Assembly (NCBI GenBank): GCA_023391105.1
Contig: JAEWBO010000004.1
Span: forward strand, 1-20,296
Direction of reading: 5' to 3'
From: Bacillota bacterium
GTDB lineage: Bacteria; Bacillota; Clostridia; Christensenellales; SZUA-584
Length of the DNA: 20,296 nt
Position numbers and translations under genes: made by a program. Shown here piece after piece: positions 1 through 5,717 of the stretch. The notes under the pieces are model-generated. The model saw nothing but the letters and a program-made list of their open reading frames with translations. It did not search any database and had not been told where the DNA came from. The number at the start of each line of letters is the position of its first letter. The stretch's first letter is position 1.

Positions 1-75
1 GAAAAAAGCAAGGAACCCAAAAATCTGATAAAGTTGTAACTGCTAAGAAAACAACGATCAGAAAGAAAGGGCTCC

Positions 76-294
76 TTGCATGAAAACTATAAGGCAACAG
101 GCATTCTTCCGTCAACGTGTATTAAAAGAAGTAGCGAAAGGAAGCTCAAGTTCCCAAAAGATTTTGAGAAGTATTATAAAAAAGTGCAGAACGGAGATTT
201 GACCAAGAAAGATCTTGCAAGAATTTTCGGAGTATCAAGACAACATGTTTATGATTATATTGCTTTATACGAGAAAGAAACTAAAAACGCCTGA
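76..294 (+). pseudogene. Helix-turn-helix remnant of a recombinase or transposase
   Basis: A 72-residue frame opens with TTG at 76. Its second half (residues about 28-70, with FEKYYKKVQNGDLTKKDLA followed by FGVSRQHVYDY) resembles the C-terminal helix-turn-helix of serine resolvases/invertases, which follows a YKKWKNGEIT-like linker. No catalytic resolvase domain is present upstream within the window. A second frame starts at ATG 80, 9-10 bases after AAGGG, and begins MKTIRQQAFFRQRVLK, which recalls the N-terminus of IS-type transposases; it stops at 202. The two frames overlap, and a -1 slip at the A AAA AAG heptamer (178-184) would join them into a 71-residue protein. Either this is a frameshifted remnant or a small DNA-binding protein. 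I regard it as debris of a mobile element; the window edge may hide its context. Confidence 0.45.
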
Positions 295-715
295 GCGTTT
301 GTTACAGCGGAGTGTGTCATAAGGAGACGAGAACGAGAGGTTCTGAAAGCTATTTCTGTCTTTGTACCCTCATAAAAGATAAATCCCATGCCCATCCCCC
401 ATTTACCGCTTAGGAGCGCGTATACGGCTTATACAAGCCGTGATGCTACTACAAACAGATTGTATGAGGGGGATGGGTTTTCATTTCTTGTGTACAATCA
501 AAAGCCGGACCGCCGCGCAGTACATATATTTAGATATACGGATCAATTTATTAAAACCGAGGAATGTTATAATCCAATTAGGCTCGGTTAAATGAGATAA
601 AAAAATGGTTTGAAATAATGGTAATATGTACATTCTTATGTAAAGGGTGTATTATGTATATGGTTAGAAAACAAAATATAGAAATACAACATAATGAATG
701 AGAATGAGGTTTATT
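295..715. other. Gap without a credible gene
   Basis: Apart from the nested inverted repeats at 367-477, this holds a 7-base inverted repeat AACCGAG (555-561) / CTCGGTT (583-589) with a 21-base loop containing TTATAAT, and an AT-rich tract just before the next gene. A 67-codon frame from 388 has no ribosome binding site and is built from the repeat arms. No credible gene was seen. Confidence 0.5.
367..477 (+). repeat. Nested inverted repeats (possible structured RNA or mobile-element remnant)
   Basis: Three arms are visible in a stretch with no convincing gene. CCCATCCCCC at 391-400 is perfectly complementary to GGGGGATGGG at 468-477. Inside lies a perfect 7-base hairpin, ACGGCTT (424-430) with AAGCCGT (435-441) and a 4-base loop. 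CCCTCATA at 367-374 can instead pair with TATGAGGG at 463-470, which overlaps the right arm of the first stem, so the two outer pairings exclude each other. No family was recognised. Confidence 0.45.
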
Positions 716-1501
716 ATGACTTGTTCAATCAATAATAATGTGAAAATGAATATAACTGATATTCTTCAAAAAACCAATGATATTAATGATATTTACTGTG
801 ATATGCAAGACGCTTTTTTTAGGCAACATATAGGGGATCATATCGAATACAAATCGCTGTTAGATGATTTACATAACTTAATTAATGAACTTAATTCATT
901 ATCTGATAGAAATGCAAATCTTAAAGGGATTACTATCAAAGAAGCAACTTCTAACCAACTTGTGCTACAGTTAGAAAGATACCAGATTTGTCTTCAAAAG
1001 AGCATAGCCCAGTTTATTTGCATCCTTGAAAATCTATATCAAAAAAGTGAGGGTATTGGTAAGTACTCATTTTTCAAGTATAATTCTGACCAAAAGAATT
1101 TAAAAAAGCTTGAACAGCAAAGGATGAATATTGGTAACATATTGCAAATGCGTGCAGTGCCCTTCATGGCTAACACCCGACAAGTAAGTGAATATGGGCA
1201 AAATGTTAATGATGAGAAAGCGCATTCAAAACGTGTACGCGTCAATATCATTGACCCTACGGGAGGGATTAGTTTTGAGGATGAGATGCTTGGTGATTAT
1301 GATCCCTCAGATTATAATATTTATCGAGTTGAGGAATGGAAAATCGGCGAGGGTATTTCTAAAGAACAGTACGAAAAATCTGTTGATCCAATGACCAACG
1401 AACTGTATTTAGTACTCGCATATCAAGACGGGAAAGCAAGAGGGGTATTTCTTAATCGTCAAAAATGGCAACAGGTATATAAACAAATGAAAGAGGCTTG
1501 A
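716..1501 (+). CDS. Hypothetical protein, low GC
   Basis: A 261-residue protein of no family I recognise. ATG 716 is preferred over in-frame ATGs at 698 and 704 because GAGG (706-709) lies 6 bases upstream. There is no signal peptide or membrane segment. Residues about 35-110 are rich in heptad-like Leu/Ile (ESLL-type helices such as LLDDLHNLINELNSL), suggesting helical or coiled-coil structure. The C-terminal third is acidic and mixed, ending in a KWQQVYKQMKEA helix. The gene is clearly AT-rich compared with the surface locus on the right, and it sits alone, converging on the small gene at 1572-1814. That composition and the surrounding integrase debris suggest cargo of an integrative element (inference). 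Confidence 0.7.
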   Translation: MTCSINNNVKMNITDILQKTNDINDIYCDMQDAFFRQHIGDHIEYKSLLDDLHNLINELNSLSDRNANLKGITIKEATSNQLVLQLERYQICLQKSIAQFICILENLYQKSEGIGKYSFFKYNSDQKNLKKLEQQRMNIGNILQMRAVPFMANTRQVSEYGQNVNDEKAHSKRVRVNIIDPTGGISFEDEMLGDYDPSDYNIYRVEEWKIGEGISKEQYEKSVDPMTNELYLVLAYQDGKARGVFLNRQKWQQVYKQMKEA

Positions 1502-1571
1502 TACAACATTAAATTCATAGTTTTCTTATCTAATTTAATACCACCAGAGATATTAAACATATCTTTCTTAT

Positions 1572-1814
1572 CTAAATTTGTTCAATTCGATATTCGGCAA
1601 ATGCACCATTCTTTGTGATTATCACCTCAATAGCCCCGCCGTCTTTTAGCCATTGCCTATTGTCCTCTATTCCCGTGGACTTACTTAAAAACTCCTGTAC
1701 TACGGAATTATCCTCCGACGATAACGTTGGACTGTTATGGTAATTATATGATATGCGGAACGCAAAATGCCCATTGTACTTTTCAAAACTATATACATAT
1801 ATTTTGTCATCCAT
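1572..1814 (-). CDS. Small hypothetical protein
   Basis: An 80-residue minus-strand frame beginning MDDKIYVYSFEKY and ending AEYRIEQI. Alternating hydrophobic and polar residues suggest a small mixed alpha/beta fold; there is no signal peptide. No clear ribosome binding site precedes ATG 1814, which lowers confidence. It converges on the gene ending at 1501. The 70 bases between them carry a 12-base direct repeat, TTTCTTATCTAA, at 1522-1533 and 1564-1575, the second overlapping its stop codon. AT-rich like its neighbour; function unknown. Confidence 0.45.
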   Translation of the reverse strand: MDDKIYVYSFEKYNGHFAFRISYNYHNSPTLSSEDNSVVQEFLSKSTGIEDNRQWLKDGGAIEVIITKNGAFAEYRIEQI

Positions 1815-1951
1815 TGTAGATACCAGCCTTGCTTCATTTATGGTAAAAATATAACATAACTGAAATATGATTAAAAGAGTTGACTAAAAATCATATCAGG
1901 ACTTGCATTTTTTCATCCGATAGTTTAAAATAATCAAGCGCAATGAGGGCA

Positions 1952-1990
1952 GGAATCAAACACACTACTATGGGTGGGAATCAAACACTC
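1952..1990 (+). repeat. Short direct repeat GGAATCAAACAC upstream of tRNA-Arg
   Basis: GGAATCAAACAC occurs at 1952-1963 and 1978-1989. TCAAACACTC (1981-1990) is the reverse complement of GAGTGTTTGA inside the tRNA (2046-2055), spanning its D-arm/anticodon-stem boundary. This may be chance, or a relic of an earlier insertion event. Confidence 0.4.
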
Positions 1991-2023
1991 TGAGTATAAA
2001 AGCCCTTTAAATAGCGGTTACAT

Positions 2024-2100
2024 GTGCCCGTAGCTCAGCCGGATAGAGTGTTTGACTACGAATCAAAAGGTCGTGGGTTCGAATCCCTCCGGGCACGCCA
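2024..2100 (+). tRNA. tRNA-Arg (anticodon ACG)
   Basis: A full cloverleaf can be drawn. The acceptor GTGCCCG (2024-2030) pairs with CGGGCAC (2090-2096), with discriminator G and an encoded CCA (2098-2100). The D stem is GCTC/GAGT. The anticodon stem TTTGA/TCAAA flanks the loop CTACGAA, giving anticodon ACG at 2058-2060, read as ICG for CGU/CGC/CGA. The T arm is GTGGG-TTCGAAT-CCCTC with one T-T mismatch. A terminator follows at once and a decayed integrase abuts it, so its 3' end served as an attachment site. Confidence 0.95.
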
Positions 2101-2102
2101 CG

Positions 2103-2144
2103 AAAAGTCCCATAAAACCTAGGGGTTTGGGGCTTTTTTATTTT
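2103..2144 (+). terminator. Rho-independent terminator of tRNA-Arg
   Basis: GAAAAGTCCC pairs with GGGGCTTTT (one G-U pair), with an inner AAACC/GGTTT hairpin, followed by a run of T. It lies directly behind the tRNA and overlaps the last codons of the decayed integrase on the other strand. Confidence 0.75.
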
Positions 2145-2600
2145 TCTGATTTTCTGTTGTGTGCCAACGGCATTTTTTTACCTGTTAACAGTGCCTCGAT
2201 AGTGCCCACGGCGGCGGTAACAGACGGGCTTTGCGGGTGAATGTAAGAGATGGTTGCTGACTGTGTGCTCTGGCCGCTGAGCGCCTGTATCACGGCGAAA
2301 TCCGTGTGGGCATCTTCTAGGTGGCTTGATATATGTATGACGACAGCAGTGCGGCGTTAGGGCACGCACACCGTCAATCTGACATCACGGCTGACTTATA
2401 AAACTTTCGATATGTGCTTGGATGCATCGGCATGTTCACGCTTTTTCCGGCGATGATATAACCATCCGCATTGTCACGAAGAAACCTGGCTGAAGCCTGA
2501 TGGAGGCACATCAATGTCACGCTCTCGGTTCTTAGCTTTCACATCGCCGATATACATGCTGCCGCCCGCCTGAACCTTGACGGGTCCGAGGGGGGAATGA
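2138..2600 (-). pseudogene. Tyrosine recombinase (integrase) C-terminal part, frameshifted
   Basis: Reading the minus strand across at least three frame changes gives the catalytic half of a phage/ICE-type tyrosine integrase. In order: VQAGGSMYIGDVKAKNRERD; DNADGYIIAGKSVNMPMHPS with YRKFYKS; VRALTPHCCRHTYI, the family's H-x-x-R motif; then, after a frame change near 2330, EDAHTDFAVIQALSGQS and SATISYIHPQ, whose Tyr is in the position of the nucleophile. The frame ends MPLAHNRKSEK with TAA at 2140-2138, inside the tRNA-Arg terminator. Frameshifts fall near 2340, 2380 and 2475, and the N-terminal domain is missing or unreadable. The position reading into the tRNA 3' end is classic for element integrases. 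It is inactive as it stands. Confidence 0.8.
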
Positions 2601-2715
2601 TTGCCCGCGCGGACCGTTCAATCCATATAACTCGCTTCGTTCTATGTATATCGTGTATCTCGTTTTTGTCGTACGGGGAGATCCCTGCGACGCCTTTTTG
2701 AGTTGCGATTTGGGG

Positions 2716-2745
2716 ACTGTTTTCTCGTCAAAAACATGATATAAT
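2716..2745 (+). promoter_or_regulatory. Extended -10 promoter of the lipoprotein gene
   Basis: TGATATAAT (2737-2745) is a perfect TGn-TATAAT extended -10. A poor -35 (ACTGTT, 2716-2721) sits 18 bases upstream. It lies about 40 bases before the lipoprotein start codon. Confidence 0.55.
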
Positions 2746-2783
2746 AATTGCAAAAAAATTTGTCAGAAACGGAAGAATATCTT

Positions 2784-3494
2784 ATGAAAAAACTTTTATT
2801 CCTTGTGTTGGCTTTTGTGCTGACACTCTCTCTGGTCGCTTGTGGCGACAAAATCGATAGCAATTCCGGCAATGGTGATAGTAGCACGACTACGCCGCCA
2901 ATATCACAACACGAAACAGAAGAGCCCTCAGTTTCACCTGATGCCTCTGAAGATGAATACCCCTTCGCAACGCCGATTATACCCGATGGCCTGAGTTCCA
3001 ATCCAGACAGTTTTCAGATTTCGCTGGATGGCAATATGCTCGCTCTGCCTGCCTTATATTCGGATTTTACCTCTCTTGGCTGGACATCCGATGACATTGA
3101 CGGCGAAACACTGAAACCCGGCTTCATTATGGTTGGAAATGCCAGCCTTGAGAAAGGCGACGCGTCTCTATCCGGTATATCTTTTATCAATCTTAGCGAT
3201 AAGGAACTCCCTCTGTCCGAGTGCCATATATATGGGTTTGCTTTTGCATACGATCCTAAGGGAGCTGTCAGCACTTCGTTCGTGCTTCCGGGCGGTTTAC
3301 ATATTGGTTCCACTATCGATGATATAATCGCCGCTTATGGCGAGCCGACCGAGAAGGATGACTCAGGTTCCACAAAAACAAATCTCAAATACGAATTTAG
3401 TGATGGCAACTATATATCATTTGAAATAGACAAAAATCAACCGCCGTACTGGAACCGAATAGTAATATGCCGAGAAGACATACCTACGGAGTAA
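2784..3494 (+). CDS. Secreted lipoprotein of unknown function
   Basis: A 236-residue protein. ATG 2784 is chosen over the upstream in-frame TTG 2748 because GGAAGA lies 8 bases before it and the signal sequence starts there (MKKLLFLVLAF). The lipobox is LVAC with Cys20 as the lipidated residue, so it should be anchored to the outer face of the membrane. Residues 21-60 are a Ser/Thr/Pro/Glu-rich linker. The rest is a globular beta-rich domain. Near residue 185 the segment GGLHIGSTIDDIIAAYGEPT has the G-x-T-x-x-D-V-x-x-x-x-G-x-P pattern common in Firmicute lipoproteins with BLIP/SmpA-like folds. It has its own promoter and no operon partners, and is flanked by integrase debris, so it may be cargo. 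Confidence 0.85.
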   Translation: MKKLLFLVLAFVLTLSLVACGDKIDSNSGNGDSSTTTPPISQHETEEPSVSPDASEDEYPFATPIIPDGLSSNPDSFQISLDGNMLALPALYSDFTSLGWTSDDIDGETLKPGFIMVGNASLEKGDASLSGISFINLSDKELPLSECHIYGFAFAYDPKGAVSTSFVLPGGLHIGSTIDDIIAAYGEPTEKDDSGSTKTNLKYEFSDGNYISFEIDKNQPPYWNRIVICREDIPTE

Positions 3495-3510
3495 TTCTGA
3501 CGATAGTTAA

Positions 3511-3651
3511 TCTAGGGATATTTTCAAAGCTGGTGGAAGTGTAAAAACCTACGGGTATCCTTTCGATGGGTTTCCGACCCATCCGCCCTATTCAGAAATT
3601 CGTGAGGTTAAGATACCCGACCATTGGCAGGAACGGCAGGATGCGAAATAA
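3511..3651 (+). pseudogene. C-terminal coding scrap of an unknown gene
   Basis: An open stretch without a start codon, directly after an in-frame TAA at 3508-3510, reads DIFKAGGSVKTYGYPFDGF, then PTHPPYSEIREVKIPDHW and QERQDAK before TAA 3649-3651. The composition looks like real protein (aromatics, Pro, a clean amphipathic end), and the frame is not an obvious shadow of another gene. I do not recognise the family. It is most likely the tail of a gene whose front was lost in the rearrangements here. Confidence 0.4.
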
Positions 3652-3686
3652 GAATTGATGCAGAATTGAACGAGGTCGGGGCAAGG

Positions 3687-3703
3687 GGGGTAATGATTAC
3701 CCC
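3687..3703 (+). repeat. Perfect palindrome GGGGTAA-TGA-TTACCCC
   Basis: A 7-base perfect stem with a 3-base loop. A related sequence, AGGGGGGAATGATTGCCC, occurs at 2589-2606, inside the region of integrase debris. No T-run follows either, so they are not ordinary terminators. Confidence 0.4.
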
Positions 3704-3764
3704 GTGTGATATTGTTTGTAAAATCATATATTTTAATGCTATTTTGCTTGTAAATATGATAAGT

Positions 3765-3873
3765 ATATTTAACTCGTGAAATTAATCTTTTGCGATTATA
3801 AAGCCAAAAAACCCAATATACCACGTATTTGCCGCTTAACCTAAATGGTGTTCAAGTCCCCTAGGAGGCACCA
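3765..3873 (+). repeat. Direct repeat copy A, ending in a tRNA-3'-end-like sequence (att-like)
   Basis: It starts ATATTTAACTCGTGA and shares TTTTGCGATT, TAAAGCCAAAA and CCCAAT blocks with copy B at 5344-5454 in the same order and orientation. It ends GTTCAAGTCCCCTAGGAGGCACCA (3850-3873), which looks like the T-loop and acceptor 3' end of a tRNA, most like tRNA-Leu (GTTCAAGTCCC...GGCACCA). No 5' tRNA half is present. A terminator hairpin follows immediately, as behind a real tRNA. Interpretation: a relic attachment site of an integrative element. Confidence 0.6.
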
Positions 3874-3882
3874 GAAGATACT

Positions 3883-3933
3883 AATCCGAACCCCACTCTA
3901 ATTGGAGAGGCGTTCGGATTTGTTGTTTATTTT
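3883..3933 (+). terminator. Terminator-like hairpin behind repeat copy A
   Basis: AATCCGAAC (3883-3891) pairs perfectly with GTTCGGATT (3912-3920). The loop contains CTCT/AGAG, and the stem is followed by T-rich TGTTGTTTATTTT. Confidence 0.65.
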
Positions 3934-4132
3934 GATAAAATGCACCCATAGAAATGGGCATAGAGAGCTTCAAAGAATTGAAATTAACTGTGTGCAGTGC
4001 GGTGAAAAAACAAGAGTAAACGTCAAACACCCTTGCCAAACGCCTGAAACTTTTCTGGTAGAAGTTTCAGGTTTCGGGCAGGAGGAATTGATGGTTACTG
4101 AGATACTGCATGAGCAGCAATCAAGCATGTGA
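3932..4132 (+). pseudogene. Possible decayed Cys-rich KTR-type small protein
   Basis: The open frame runs from TTG 3902, but 3902-3920 belongs to the terminator, so any start is later (for example TTG 3932); no good ribosome binding site was found. The centre, INCVQCGEKTRVNVK, contains C-x-x-C-G-x-KTR, the signature of the small Cys-rich KTR proteins common on Clostridial mobile elements. The second Cys pair of that family is absent. The 3' part contains a perfect 10-base hairpin, CCTGAAACTT (4043-4052) / AAGTTTCAGG (4062-4071), unusual inside a coding region. It could be a decayed family member or a chance frame. It lies inside the segment bracketed by repeats A and B. Confidence 0.3.
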
Positions 4133-4159
4133 AGACAGTGGTCAGATGGTTTTTTGCGT

Positions 4160-4189
4160 TTGATAAGACGAAAATGTGTTTAATAATAT
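4160..4189 (+). promoter_or_regulatory. Probable promoter of the NlpC/P60 gene
   Basis: TTGATA (4160-4165), an 18-base spacer and TAATAT (4184-4189), about 100 bases before the start codon. The roughly 95-base leader shows no obvious riboswitch. Confidence 0.4.
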
Positions 4190-4292
4190 TTGTGTTCTAA
4201 CAGCATCAGTGGAACAACGGCTGGATGCAACATGGCTGACGATGTAAACATGCTGAAACAACGCACCATATGGTAGAAGAAAAGGAGTGCAG

Positions 4293-5066
4293 ATGAACGG
4301 GGTTTCACCAACCAGCCTGCTGGCAATGCGGGTCCAAAACACAGGCTTGAGTTCAAATTCTGACAGTCAGTCTGTAGGCAGTCAGAATTTTGCCGCCATA
4401 CTGGCCGAGCAGTTCAGCGACAGTGACAGCGCGCTGACAGGCGCGTTATCTGACGCAGACAAGAAAAAAGAACTGTTTATGAATCTGAACATGATGATGT
4501 GCCAAGGCGGAGGCTCGGATGCTATAATGATGAGCCTTTTGTTTGCGATTTTGGGCCATTCAGACACAGACGCTGTCGCTGCGACGCTGGGTGTTTCATC
4601 AACCGGCTTCTCTGGTCTTGTTTCCGATTCGTCAGCAAACGCGACAGGCAAGGCTGTTGTCGACGCGGCGATGACGCGTCTGGGCGATCCATATTCCACG
4701 ACATATCGGGGTAAGGGGGATTACGTGGACTGCTCATCGCTGGCACAATGGGCCTACAAACAGGTCGGCATTGACCTGCCGGGCACATCGGTGAAGCAGG
4801 CGAAATACTGCTTTGATAACGGATATACAATATCAAAAGCCGAGCTGCAGCCAGGAGACCTGATTTTCTGGTCGAATACAGCTAGCACCGAAGGGCGTTG
4901 GCGACAGATCCATCATGTGGGCATCTATGCGGGTAACGGTAAAGTTATTGAAGCCAAAGGCAGCGCGGGAGGCGTTGTCGTTGACGATATATGGGGTGAA
5001 GACGGAAGCAAGTGGAAAATCGCCATGTACGCCAGACCTCGTGCCAACGCATTGGTTTCGGAGTAA
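4293..5066 (+). CDS. NlpC/P60 family cell-wall hydrolase
   Basis: A 257-residue protein. AAAGGAG (4281-4287) lies 5 bases before ATG 4293, which decides the start against GTG 4287. No signal peptide is visible. Residues 1-115 are a low-complexity, Ser/Ala-rich and partly hydrophobic region (QNFAAILAEQF, MMSLLFAILG) reminiscent of N-termini seen on flagellar or phage-tail-associated hydrolases. Residues about 120-250 form the NlpC/P60 domain: DCSSLAQWAY carries the nucleophile Cys147, HHVGIYAGNG carries catalytic His208, and ELQPGDLIFW is the usual preceding strand. The family cleaves peptidoglycan stem-peptide bonds, typically gamma-D-Glu-DAP. The gene is monocistronic with its own promoter and terminator, between repeats A and B. 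Without a signal peptide, export may depend on a dedicated route, a phage, or lysis. Confidence 0.85.
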   Translation: MNGVSPTSLLAMRVQNTGLSSNSDSQSVGSQNFAAILAEQFSDSDSALTGALSDADKKKELFMNLNMMMCQGGGSDAIMMSLLFAILGHSDTDAVAATLGVSSTGFSGLVSDSSANATGKAVVDAAMTRLGDPYSTTYRGKGDYVDCSSLAQWAYKQVGIDLPGTSVKQAKYCFDNGYTISKAELQPGDLIFWSNTASTEGRWRQIHHVGIYAGNGKVIEAKGSAGGVVVDDIWGEDGSKWKIAMYARPRANALVSE

Positions 5067-5093
5067 ACACGCATCATAAATAATTACGAATTG

Positions 5094-5130
5094 GCCTCAT
5101 TCACGGCAGAGTCCGGCTATGGGGCTTTTT
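5094..5130 (+). terminator. Terminator of the NlpC/P60 gene
   Basis: GCCTCAT (5094-5100) pairs with ATGGGGC (5119-5125, one G-U), with an inner CGG/CCG and five T directly after, 28 bases past the stop codon. Confidence 0.75.
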
Positions 5131-5343
5131 AATGTGCGTAAAAGACGTTTTATGTTATTCCGGTTCATGATGAGTAATCATGCTTTGTCATTGTCCTCTG
5201 TCATAGCTTTTGACTGTTCCTTCCTGTTATGAGTTATGATTATCATCTATTCTACAGATTCGTTTATTAATAAAAAGGTTGCAATGAATGTTCATATTTT
5301 TGAGCGTAAACCTTCTATATAATTATAAGGCTATTAACTAGAA

Positions 5344-5454
5344 ATATTTAACTCGTGATCTTAAGTTTTTGCGATTCTAAAGCCAAAAGGCCCAATCATA
5401 TCACGCATTTACAATCTAATTGTACGGGGTTCGATTCCTCTAGAAGGTGCCCCA
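5344..5454 (+). repeat. Direct repeat copy B, ending in a tRNA-3'-end-like sequence (att-like)
   Basis: Homologous to copy A (3765-3873): the first 15 bases are identical, and by eye about 85% of the first 55 match. It ends GGGGTTCGATTCC then TCTAGAAGGTGCCCCA, again like a T arm plus acceptor 3' end. Behind it, CTAGGGGTGGAAGCTTTTTT and two TGTGCCAAC motifs (about 5493-5516) resemble the sequence behind tRNA-Arg, where the integrase 3' end lies. The minus strand here reads RWHTCWHTDFKQKSFHP before a stop, like an integrase tail. A relic attachment junction is the best reading. Confidence 0.55.
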
Positions 5455-5717
5455 TAGCCCTTCTAGGGGTGGAAGCTTTTTTGCTTGAAATCTGTGTGCC
5501 AACAGGTGTGCCAACGGATATTCATGACGTGCATTATAAGCATCATAAAATTATGAAAAAGCCCTTTGTTATGCATATGATAGCGAAACATGCGAGACTT
5601 TCATTTCGGCCTAAATGACGATAATAACTTTCATTTTATGCTTTGAAAAATCAACATCTTATAGCAATATTGCATGTATAAAGATTAATGATTTTCACCA
5701 CCAGATCAAAAAGTATT
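5455..5717. other. Gap: possible integrase tail remnant, otherwise AT-rich
   Basis: Bases 5455-5530 may hold the last codons of a vanished integrase (minus strand, WHTCWHT). The rest shows no gene, no RNA and no clear terminator for the kinase gene ending at 5718. An 87-codon plus-strand frame through here has no start signal and spans the att-like repeat. Confidence 0.35.

Noticed and set aside
388..591. 67-codon plus-strand frame
   Set aside because: No ribosome binding site; its start lies in one arm of an inverted repeat and it spans the whole hairpin region.
3850..3873. Functional tRNA-Leu
   Set aside because: Only the T-loop and acceptor 3' end are present; no D arm, anticodon arm or matching 5' acceptor strand, and the T stem is mismatched.
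5355..5618. 87-codon plus-strand frame
   Set aside because: Runs through the att-like repeat, a terminator-like stretch and the integrase-tail remnant on the other strand; no start signal.
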